Below are positions 43,401 to 55,400 of a stretch of DNA of 64,000 nt, piece after piece. Source of the stretch: Prostheceraeus crozeri (lineage: Eukaryota; Platyhelminthes; Polycladida; Euryleptidae); NCBI GenBank assembly GCA_907163375.1, contig CAJQUW010001646.1:1-64000 (forward strand), read 5' to 3'. Both the position numbers and the translations under genes were made by a program. The notes beneath the pieces are model-generated. The model had not been told where the DNA came from, ran no database searches, and was given only the letters and a program-made list of their open reading frames with translations. The first letter of the stretch is position 1. Every line of letters begins with the position of its first letter.

Positions 43401-46400
43401 AGCATTCTATAGTTTCAACACTAAGATTTAAAGTGCAAGACTTCGCTTGAAAAAGTGAAAAATTATTTGCTACATTTTTGAATACAGGAATTACAAGTGT
43501 TATATCGTCTGCGTATTTTATGAGAGTTACATTCGCATGTAGTGGCCTATAACTCGATATATGCAAAGAAAATAGATAAGGCCCTAACATAATGATCCTT
43601 GTTTTCCATGACTGCGGGAAGCCCAAAACGACAATCTTTGCGTATTACTATATATACGAGGCCTTTCGGACGTCACCGACGACCATCGTCAGGCACAGGA
43701 AAATGACAGAGTAACTCGACAATGTCTTGTGGAGTAGCAATCATGATCACATGACAGAAAATAGCGTCATTCAGAATAAAATTCCACAAAGATAAAATTA
43801 ACGAACACTAGAAAGAATTACAAAGAGTGCATACTACTACATGAAGAAATTAAGTAAGACCGTTAATTGTAAAACTAATGACAGAAAGAAAAAATAATGT
43901 AAGTTATCGCCATGCATTGTCGACAGTAAAGCTGGTTTTGTTGCAGGAGTTCAAAGCCTTGGTCCATAGTGCCTCCTTAATCAGTCTCTTGTGCCAGTGA
44001 GACTCCCGGTCGATGGTTACCATCTTCTTCATATCCACATTATGTCCTTCTTCGTGTACGTGTCTGGCAACCTCCGATCTTGCCGTATCAAATGTTCTGA
44101 TCGACCTCACATGTTCTCTTCTCCTTTCTTCAATAGTCCGACTGGACTGTCCCACATACGACCATGAACAGCCACTTTCAGAACAAGGAATCTGATAGAC
44201 TACTCCCAGATCAATTGTTGGGCAAGGCCTTTTCTTCACCAGACATCGTTGTAGGGTGCCTGGTTTTTTCCTGTGCCGGACGATGGTCGTCGGTGACGTC
44301 CGAAAGGCCTCGTATATATAGTAATACGCAAAGATTGTCGTTTTGGGCTTCCCGCAGTCATGGAAAGCAATATTCCTAGCCCTCTATTTCCTGAAAATGA
44401 TCCTTGTGGAAAACCACTGGAAACACTTGCCAGAGAACTTAACACTTCGCCCAATTTAACTCGCTGTTGGCGATTACATAAATAGCTGTTCATCCAATTT
44501 ATGAAAACATTGCGGTAAGGAATCGAAAAATTGCTAAGACATTTCAGCAACAATTCATGCGGAACACAGTCAAAATTCGAACAGCTGCTACATCAGGAAA
44601 TTCTAAAACTCTGAGTACAGTATCGTGGATTGTAACGAGGGCACAAACGGTTGATGACCGAGGTCGGTAAGCAAATTGAGAACAATCATAGCATTCTAAG
44701 ATTGAATTTCGGTAATTTCTCAAAATGACATTTTCGCAGACCTTACTAACAATGGGAAGAAGCGATATTGGTCTCAAGCTGTTTTTCCGGACGGGTGATG
44801 ATAGAATCATCATCATCTACAGGTACCTAAGAAAGCTATCTACAAGGCAAAGGTACGTTTTTGGCAAACGCGTTTTTGACCTAGCGGCTTGAACAGCTAT
44901 GCGTTTTCACAAGACGGTAGAATCAAAAAGTCATCGTCTATTGAGTGTATAACTCGGCGATTTGTAGCTTAACTTGTACAAATCTGCATCAGCTTGCACC
45001 TGCAGATAGATAGAAATATTCTTGAACTAATGACTAAGGAATCTTTCACCTTGGAAAGGATATAATTCAGAAAACATAGCTGGTATTGGTGAGAGCCATG
45101 TGGAAGATAAATGCAGTTGATGAGACAAGGGTGCAGCGCTTCATTTTGATTGGCTGTTGCTATCTTTATCTGCGACTTCATTGGAGTTAGCATGTTTCTA
45201 TATTTCGAAAAGACAGACTCTTGACTTCAAGTGGAGAGTTCAGGTTGTTGCACTAACTAGATTTTCCTAGATGTTTGATATGTTGATAAGGAATTTTTTC
45301 TCTACAAGATGTGCCCACTCTTGAAACTATTGCAATTTGTGGTGAGTTGAAACATGTATTGCCTAGACTATGTCTGCTCTACCGACATTCTTGTAAACTT
45401 CACAACGACGTCTTTCTGTTTGAGTTGCATGAGTTGAAGGATGATGATAAATCAATTCCAACAAGAATCAGTGCATTTTGTATGGGTCGCGTGAGCCTAT
45501 TCATCAGTGGATACTGTCGAACTGGGGGAAGAGTATGTTAATGGCATATCCCATATCAGCTTTGAAATGATAATGGTTTAATTTATTCACTGATTTCCAT
45601 GCAGCAGGACAACATCATCCACAATTATGTACATAAACAAACTGCATGGCCCACGCTAAACAGTTTTGTTGAGAGCAGTGAATCCGCACAAACTTTCCCC
45701 AGTCCAACTTCTGTCGAGGAGAGAACGAGGTCCCCAATTTCTTATGCCATAGTACATCACGCTCACGAGATAAAATCGCTACAATTCTCGCACCCTTTTT
45801 CATTAACAATAGTTAGCTAAAATCACATCAAGTCTTGAGTCAAAGAAACATCAAGCATCATCCAATCAAAAGAAGTCAGACAATGAAAAATCAACTTGGG
45901 TCCGGCCAGACCAGACTGCATCATCGACATGTAAATAGTATCAAGATTGAAAACCCAATATCCTTGCAAGATATGATCCAAATATTATACAACTTTACAC
46001 GCACAATATTGGAATCAAGTAGAAAATAGTCTCACAATTTCAACACTGTCTGACCTGTAGTCTAAGAGAAATCTCAATATTTATAAAGTATGTGTGACCC
46101 TGGTGCATTATTTAACCGTTGAGCAGGGATTTATAACCATGTTTTTGTACCGGACTTCAAAATCTTGTATGCAAAGATGGATTTGAATCCCGTGTTTTTA
46201 TGCATGTGTTTCAATAATGTGTCACAAAAATGATTGCAAATTCTTGCTTTTAAATGGACAGGCTGGGAGCTACTGCGACCACAAAATATAGTTAACTTTC
46301 TAGATCTAAATAAGGCCTACTCATCACTCACCAACGAAACCTTGAAAGAGATTTTATACCACTCTAAAGTGGACGTGTCAACAAATTTATATGCAAGAAG

Positions 46401-49400
46401 ATCATTGAAGATCTCATAGATGTGTTGGAACAATGTCAGTTTCGGTCGAATTACCTCTTGACTAGCGAGGGATGTTTGGACACTAATTGCATATAGTGCG
46501 ACCAATAGTCAAACAACTTCACTATTTATCGATGTGTAAAAATTAGGGCTGTGCACTAGCCAACCTGCTTGCGCCAATTTTAAAAAGTTGCCTTGAAGCA
46601 CGCATTAAAGTATAGGCGAAAAATAGCCTGCTTCGAGTAGAGTGCTGTTTGAGTCACTCAAAACTTTAAAATCTTGTAGAGAGGGTGGTCTCTAGCTTTC
46701 ATACTAAACATTCACACTTTCTAGAATTCAATGCAAATTTCATAGAGTGATAGGAAAATTCCAATGGTGCCAAAGAATTTGAAACAGACCTGCAAAGGTC
46801 TCCTTTAATTATATTTTGCCAATCCTTGTAAGCGATTGTCCTCAAACTTAACCCGTGCGTCCATATGATAGCTCTAATGCAATTCTTTAAATTAACTGAA
46901 AACAAATTACCGGTATGTGGGAGATCAACAAAAAATGGTTGAAAGCATTATGATGACTGTATTGCTGAGTCAGTGGCGGACATAACTTAGGGTATTTAAT
47001 TAATCTTATGAAATGATGTATAGCAAAGGAAGAGTATATTTTTGATTCTTTTTTCAATGTACCCGAACACACCAGGAAATTTAGACATTCGAAGCAATGT
47101 TATGTTATCTGCAAATTTCTATGTGCAGGAAGGTCAAGATCTCGACATTACTTGACTTCAAGCAGCCAAGAAGCCTCAGCAAAAGAAGCAACAGCTGGGT
47201 CTGCAGTATTCACTATGAGATCTCGAAACTCGAGCGGTCGTGAAAATTGGGATTCCGTGGCCTAAAATGATTTATCATGAACTTCAATCACCTAATTTTT
47301 GTCACCTTTTTCACATTTTCTCTCAACATCAGGAAATACATCGGTTATTTTATGATAGTCGTGATTTTAAAAAGGTTTCATTTTCACGATGTACAAATCC
47401 GAAGTTTGAATTCAATTCATGTGTTCTCGTGGTTGGAGTAATTATACAACACGCTTAAAGTATTTGTCTCTCCAAATTGCTATGACTGAGGTAGCAGATA
47501 AAATGAGTAAATTATAATTAAAACTCGACAATAAATCAGCAATTTGATTGAATTTCGTACATTTTGGTGCAACAGGTCGAGAACCGGTGCAAACAACGGT
47601 GCACCGCGAAGAGCCCTAGAACAAATTGAATAAAATTCTGAGAGAGAGGGTGAGCGAAAACCTAGTTTCGCCTTTGAAAAAATTATTTTCCAAAGAGACC
47701 CAGCGTCCCCTTCCCTCTTGGGTTCGACTTCTATGCCAAGACGCAACAATAGCTCCCGATATCCGACAGAGGAACTTTATCCACGCCAGGGCTGTGGAGC
47801 CGGAGCCGGAGCCGGAGCCGGAGCCCTAAGGAGCCGATGGTTTTGTCGGAGCCGGAGCCGATTTATCACAAAGGCTCCGGCTCCAGCTCCGATAGTTTGA
47901 GCTTTGATATAAATCTAGAATTTTGAAAGTTATTAATTGGCATCATAAAAAAATTAAATCATTTGAAATCTAAAGATATGTCTTTTAAGTATGCCAATGA
48001 TCTGTCCTCCACGACATCTTTCTTTGCAGTTGCCGCCTTCTTTTGTTTTATATTTATTATATATTTACACACATGTGTAATATTTTTTTATTGCATATGT
48101 TTCGTAAGACTAATTTCCATATTGACAACGTATTCTCCAAAATCCATTAATTTGAAGACTTGTTATATGCATGCTAACTAGATGATTGTAGATTCCTAGA
48201 GACAAGTCGCCAGTCATTTATGTACACATTTCCAGTTCAGTCAGCAAAGATAATATAGCTGCATTTCTTTCGCAATGTTTTAAATCTAATACGGTTACTA
48301 TGTAGGTTACCATCTATCGGTATGGCTACTGGCAGAAGCTACTGGCATCTGTGACAATGCCAATTTCCTTAGATTGTACTGTAGGCTCTTGTGCAGTCCC
48401 CCCACCTACATTTTTCAAAACAATCGATTATTCAATTTGATGAATTTTGATTGGAGGGATAACTCTTCACACTCACACGAATGACCTGACTACAAGTCCT
48501 CACATGGCTATAGCAATAAGCGACCCAGCCACTTCTAGTAGCGCCCTATTATTTTAAAGGTATCTCATTCACAATGAATTTCTTTTGACTTCAAAATTCA
48601 AAGGGTATATTTCAATGCGAAAAACCTGAAGGCAAATTACAATGTTGACTTGCTGACGAAGTTTGCGACCATGACATCGCAATTACCCACGTAGATTTTT
48701 ACAACAGCACGGAATGCTTCACTCAAACCGGTGATGCTGAAACGGACATCCAATGGTGCTGCATCTTCTGACCAGAGAAAAAATGGGGGGGAGAGGACTG
48801 CACAAGAACCCTATCGTGTAATAATATTTCCCCAAATGTCATAGACCTGTGGATTTCAAGAATTTTCATTATTATTTTTTCCGTCTGTCAACACTTTATG
48901 CTGATATCATGTTGACTTATATGTAAACAATAAAAAAAGACTGAGACGCTCTCAATAAAGGCGCCTTTTGACTTCCCTTTTCTATTGTCTGTGACATTAA
49001 ACCGCACGCGCATTCGAAAGCTAGCAAAGTAGCTGGGACTTCTGCTCGGTGCTCGCAGTCAAATTTTTATTATGCATAGCACCCTGCAACATACTGTGTG
49101 ATACTCCGAGTTCAGTTTCATCAGCCTAACCATCATCAGAGGAATAGTGGTAATATGTTATGCATAAATTGAATATAATAATATACATGAATCATTGATG
49201 AATTATTTAGTGCAACTTTACGCCATAATGAAAAATACGAAATTAATATAATGTAAGTTAGGCCTTAACTTATTAAGTATGCTGCATAGAATTACAAAAC
49301 TTGTCCTAAATTAGATATTTTTAATTTTTTTAAGTATAATTTTCAATTGTACATTTCTAGCCTACACTGCAATGAGGCTATCTAAATTACAATTTCTACA

Positions 49401-52400
49401 GATGATGAGTCGTGGGCTACCCATCGATCATATTATTCATGGACCAACAGACTATTGAATAAAGGCAATAACAAATAACAATAACAACCTAAGCTAGCCT
49501 ATATACACTTTAATATTCAATAAAGCAATTGATATCTTTATTGATACGGTATATTTGGCTATATAGGCGATACCCTTTCCATGTTCGAGTAGATATAGGC
49601 CCTATAAGCTATTTGGAGGCATACGCTATCCAGTTTCATATTCAAGCTTTGTTAAAATGCTTATACTACTATTCGGCCCCTGTGACGGCTAATTAGGTAT
49701 ATCATCATCACTCATGTGGTCTTATTTAATGTAGCCTCGTAGTAGACTGGTTGCAGGCTAGGCCAATTTATATTTAGCCAGTGCGGGAGATCTTTATCTA
49801 ATTTAACCAATCCTGGCTATAACTTTATTTTATCTTTCAGAGATAGTCAATTCATGCAAAAATGTATGACAAGTATGTTATTTGTCATTATATTAGGCTA
49901 TTATCATTTTTATTATTAACTTAAGTCGTTGCTTGTTAATGAAAACTAATTTGATGATTGTAGCAAGCCTCTAAAGGCCACACCGTTATCCAAAAAACCC
50001 GTTCAACGGATCCAGGATAACCAGCATAGATAGAACCTGAATTTGAAGTCGGAGCCGGAGCCGGAGCCTTTCACATCAGTGTCGTGGAGCCGGAGCCGGA
50101 GCCGATGAGATAACGCATCGGCTCCACAGCCCCGATCCACGCCAAGCAATGAACCAGGCAAAGTCGTTACCCAATCTATTCCTAAAGTATTGTGAAGGAG
50201 TATTGTGTGTTCCCTGTGTATTGTGTCGCATATATATCCTACGACACAATATTTGGCGTGTGACCTTTCTAATGGGGCTTCAGTTGTTCTAACTCGTTCA
50301 CCTTCATGCTACATGCCGCAATTCAAAATGTAAATTCAAAAAAATGCATTTTTAAAGCTTTGAAATTATACCAAATTTTATAGCCTTAATCCCGCGAATG
50401 ATTCTATAATATAATAATATCTATATGCATGCTGCTAAAATAATTGAATGTACTGAAAGCTACGATCGAGTACAAAAAGATAATGGTAAGAGTGATTGAT
50501 GTATGGAATATAAATCAAAAATTCGCGCATGAAATGTGGAATATTACCTTCCAAAAGTTGCAGTTTCAATATATCTGTTAAATCATATACTGCACCGGTA
50601 AGTACAGCTTTGAATGAGAAGAAAAAATGTTTTAATCGAAAAAGAAAGAAGACTTGAAGTTAATCATACGCAAATAGGAAAATAATAGCAGACAATTGAG
50701 AAAGGAGATGAAAGTACCACTTGAATGTGCTATTTGTGCACCAGAGGAAAGCCGCTACTGGTGAAGGGTGTAGGAAATGCCCGCGCATAGAGTTGAGTGT
50801 CGACCAATGAGATTCATTATGAACAATTTGCAAGCATTTTGAGGATGCAATTATTAGCATGGATTGGCTACAGGTCGGAACAAGTTTCGGCGGTAGAACC
50901 ATCGCTGCGATATCGTATAAATTAATTTATGCCATGCAATGTTTAAAAGATGTCACCGTTCGTCAGTTAAGAATATCTTTCGATAAAAAAGACCAATTAA
51001 CACTCACTTCTCCGGTGTCCACGAAGCATTGTCAATAACTTTTTTGCTGCTGTCCAATCTTGACATCAAGCGCTCCATACACTGCTGTTCGAAAGCCGAC
51101 ATCATTTGAGTTTCGTTCAGACTTAACAGAATTTCTGAAGATGAGTGATGAAATATGTTAATTCATGATTGCTGATATGTCAAATGATAGAGGTCGGAGT
51201 AATATATCAAAATTGAACAGTGCGTGCTAGATACTTGTTATGTGGATATCGCTTTAGTTATAAAATTGCAACTTGAGTCTAGGATTAGATCCTATATATG
51301 CATAAGCTCTTGCGATAGCTATATACAAGGTGTTTCAAAAGTAGGCTAACAGTTGATTTTGCCCTAGGAAATCTATGTTGACCGTTCTATTGGCGATTTA
51401 CACCTGAATCAGTCGATGGATATCCATGATCAGTCCAACATGAGCCATAGACTTCGAAGTAATTGCTACTATCATTTAGAAGTCTATGCAGTAGCATTCC
51501 ATTGGCAAAGGAATTTTGAAATCTATCATGGACAAGATATAGCACCAATCTGACATTACGTACATGGATATGTTCAATTAATTTGATTTGAATCAAACAC
51601 TGTTAGTTTGACTTGAAGTGAATTAAACAAGCTTGAAGCTTTTTTGAATTTGCTGCTTCTGTCATGTCAGGTCATCTAAAAGATGATCAGAGAAAATGGA
51701 TTTTGAAATCCTTTTGGAAAAACAAGAATGCTGAAAAGGTGCGAATGGAATGGAGAGATGCCTTTCACAGCAATCCTCCATCAAGATTTGCTATTTATCG
51801 CATTCGAGATAAATTTGAAAAGACCGGTTCGGTAGAGAATGCACCGAAGTCAGGACGCCCTCGATCAGTTTCAATAACATCAAACGAGGAGCTAGTGGCC
51901 CAAACATTTGTTCAAAGTCCGAAGAAGTCAACAAGAAGAGCCTCATTGGAGTTGGACATTTCTCTAAGCTCTACTTGGAGACTGATGAGGAAAGTTGAGT
52001 TGAAACCATACCGACCCAGACTGTTGCAGCACCTTCTACCGGATGATGCTGAACGACGCTTGCAGTTTGCTGTGCTCATGTTGTCGGAAATTCGGGAGAA
52101 CCCAGATTTGCTTGACAAGATAGTTTGGTCTGACGAAGCCAGTTTCAAACTATCAGGTCACGTAAATAGACATAACTGTGTCTACTGGTTCCCTGAAAAT
52201 CCGCACATGGTATCAACAAATGAGCTGAACCAGCCTGGCTTAACCGTCTGGGCCGGTATGTCAAGCAACGGTGTGATTGGGCCAGTATTTTTTGAAAGAA
52301 CTGTGACGGCTGAGGTGTACCTTCAAATGCTCCAATCCTTTGCGATTCCTGAGATGCAGTCATTGAACAACTTCAATGAGCTGTACTTTCAGCAGGATGG

Positions 52401-55400
52401 TGCACCAGCGCATTTTGCAGTGAGTGTCAGAAGCTATCTGAATGACACTTTTCCAGGAAAGTGGATCGGGAGATGTGGTAGCATCCTTTGGCCTCCTCGC
52501 TCTCCCGATCTAACTCCGATGGACTTTTTCTTTTGGGGCGTTGTAAAGGAGAAAGTGTACGGACGAAAACCTCACACACTTTCTCAACTCCGCTCCTACA
52601 TCACAGATGCCTGTCAAGAGATCAGTGATGACAGGAACTTATGCAGAACTGTGTGCCACAGTGTGGCCGAAAGACTACAAGAATGTGCCGATGTCCATGG
52701 TGGACATTTTGAGCATTTGCGTTCGTGAATTTTTGCAACTTTAAGTTGATTAATTTTTTGATATGTTGAATAGGCCTTGGTTATTCATTTGTTCATTTTT
52801 TTGTTAGGAAACCAAGCAAACAAAATGGTAGTTGTTTTAATGTTAATACCTTTATTAATTTCAGCCTCCTCTAGGCCATCGTCAGAAGCTTCTGACGATG
52901 GTCTTAGAGGAGGCTGGAATTAACAAAGGTGAAGGACATTTGGATGTCAGCTGTTCTTCCTTCTTCGCCTCCCTGTCTTGTGTTGACGACAGCGTCTTCG
53001 TGCACCAGGCTGAGGGGCGCGGAGGACATTCGAATGTCAGCTGTTCTTCCTTCTCCGCAGTAACACTGAAACAACTACTATCTTGTTTACATGGTTTCCT
53101 AATAATTTTTTTTTGATAGATGTTGGATAGTTATTCGACTTCTCATGATCGGTATAGATTCAAATTGGGTTGTAGTGAAATATGTAGGCATGAAAACACT
53201 GGAGATCATGAGATATTTTAATATGATTTACGCGATGTCAAAGAGTATTGAATTTTTGCCCCTTACGAATACAAGGCATATTAGCTATCTGTGGCATCGT
53301 GAAAAAGATTATTATGACATAGCTTATTAATCTATAGCATTAAGACATAGCTTTTCAAGGCCAATTTCTACTGTTAGCCTACTTTTGAAACACCTTGTAT
53401 ATGCACCTTATTATAGGGCGCAGAGTGACCTGACGACCCTTTGCACCCCACACAGCGACAGCATCGACACATAGCGATGACCCCACACAACCGACAGCAT
53501 TGATAGGAAGCGCTTGCAGATATTTATCTAAATCATCAAGAGTTATAATTTGATTTTAATTATTTGACATTGTAATGAAGCAGATTGTGTCGAAATAAAC
53601 ATGAAATGCCTGTCTTCTCGACTATATCCGTCGTACAAGGCTATAAACACAAGCAGCTTGGAAGCCAAATTAGCTATCTACAGGTTCTGATGCTAGGTTC
53701 TACTACTTCTATTACATTATTCTCCTTTTTGTTATCATCACATCGATGATTGAAACAATTCCAAAAAATTGAAACATTCATAAATGATTGATAAAAAGTG
53801 TTTCCATACTCACTAAAGTCGTTGTTCAATTGCTCTGCGAAGGGAATGTGGAAATGAATGGCTCCTTTTTTCATATCACGAGGTCTTAACTAATAATTGA
53901 GGTGGGATGTTTCTGGAGTAGGGAAAAAATAGCAATCATGAATAATGTTCTGTTGAAAAAAACACTTTACTTGAAGATTTGCATGCAGGAATTAAATTGA
54001 ATGAATTTCACAGAAACTGCATCTACGAGCATGTAATACAACACTATTCTGCAAACTGAAAATCCATATTTCTTTACAAAGACAATGTACGCGATTCGTA
54101 GCTTTTGATTGATTGCCGTTCGATGCGGTCTGACGATCAGACGGATCCGATGCAAAATCAAGAAATGATGATCAGCATTCGTCGCTAGCGAGTGATCATT
54201 ATCCGGCAATAGTCGTAGCATGCTTTAAGGTATACATTTAAACTCGCAGAAATTCTTTCGGTCAATTGTGAGCATGAACGATTTTTCAGTGCTTACTTAT
54301 CATTCTTATGCATTCACTGAAGATAGCAACAGTACTGTCTACCTGTCTGCTGTAGCACCAGCATTTTCGCGAAGAATCGAGGTAGTGAATTGATGTTTAT
54401 TGAGAATTTTTATTTGGCGATTAATTTCTATCTTCATTGCAAAATCATCGTCAGGCACAGAAGGAAAACATTTGGATGAACATAATTCATATTACAAAAA
54501 GGGTAATAAGATATCATGAGCAAGTAATGAAGATGTGTAAGAGAAGATGAATAGAAGTGTCAGCATGAGACAGAAAGTGTTGAACAATGCGCATTTGGAA
54601 TTTTGCACATGCGCTTGATTTCTCTCTATGCCTGACAATGATCTTCGAATGAAGATAGAAATTAATTGCCAAATAAAAATTCGCAATAAACATCAATTTA
54701 CTATCTTGATTCTTCCCAATAACAATTTGACAAATGCAAAGAATAGGTGGGTGCCAGCCTTTTGAGCGTCAGGAGTTCCAATTATTCGTGGAAAAATAAT
54801 CGGCTATTGGATCAATTTTTAACTTCAGATGTAGTATACGAATTTTTTAGAAGATGTACATTGTATGTGTACATTAAATTGCGTTTATGGGAAGATAGCA
54901 TGAAAACACGTGCATCAGTAAACTACATTGAGGAAATGACAGTAAAACATTCAAATTCATGTTAGTCGATGCATTTCGCATGGCACAGGCATGCATGATC
55001 ATTTTATCCAAATTCCAATAAGCAGTTGAAGCTGAAATTTGGTCTCATGGATATATTTAAAAATTAGAAAATCGAAAAATTGTATATGTAGCAAAAACAT
55101 CAAAAATATTAGATACTATTGCGTCTTTATCATAGACAAATTAAATGTATTACCTGATTCACTGCTTATTCAATGCATTTCCATTATACTCCTATAACTA
55201 GAATAGCAAATTATCAAATTTTCCATTGGATAAAATATTTAGCATTTTGACAGCAAACTGCTTTTAGCAGCAAAAATTTCTTTATGAAAAGCACTTTACT
55301 TTGTACATTGTTACAGAATTTACTTTGTATTTGGAAAAACACAAAACGAAGTAACATAAGAAAGGATTCAGTCCAAATTTCTAAATGCTCGATAAAATAT

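Larger units (their letters stand above)
43603..44395 (-). mobile_element. Penelope-like element fragment with inverted terminal repeats
   Basis: Inserted in the LINE: AATGATCCTTGT lies at both borders (43591-43602 and 44396-44407), a 12-bp duplication of the LINE target. About 95-bp repeats in opposite orientation flank it (about 43603-43697 and 44270-44365). Between them is a GIY-YIG endonuclease frame. The reverse transcriptase is absent, so the copy is 5'-truncated. GIY-YIG domains and terminal repeats in odd orientation are known traits of Penelope-like retroelements. Confidence 0.8.
42692..44830 (-). mobile_element. L2/CR1-like LINE remnant interrupted by a Penelope-like insertion
   Basis: In minus-strand order: LRPISLLPIVSKVCENVILR (about 44770), QFAYRPRSSTVCALVTIHD (about 44680), SYLCNRQQRVKLGEVLSSL and FPQGS (about 44490-44400), LGPYLFSLHI, the catalytic YADD box (LIKYADDITL), NILGLIFNSNLNWSDH (about 43290) and the thumb-end RRKELSMRLFNQ (about 43000). 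The minus-strand 3' end finishes in a TTATTA microsatellite at 42692-42712, as in LINEs. The frame is broken by stops and the copy is 5'-truncated. The order resumes across 43603-44395, showing that segment came later. Confidence 0.85.
51326..53397 (+). mobile_element. DD41D mariner-like element with full-length transposase
   Basis: Inverted ends begin CAAGGTGTTTCAAAAGTAGG and are mirrored at 53397. TA lies at 51324-51325 and 53398-53399. A 354-codon transposase fills the left half; the right half carries an inserted fold-back element (52804-53102). The ends are well conserved, so the insertion may be recent. Confidence 0.9.

Noticed and set aside
47718-47900. Glu-Pro or Gly-Ala repeat peptides over the GGAGCC hexamers
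   Set aside because: They are translations of the hAT terminal hexamer repeat with no gene context.
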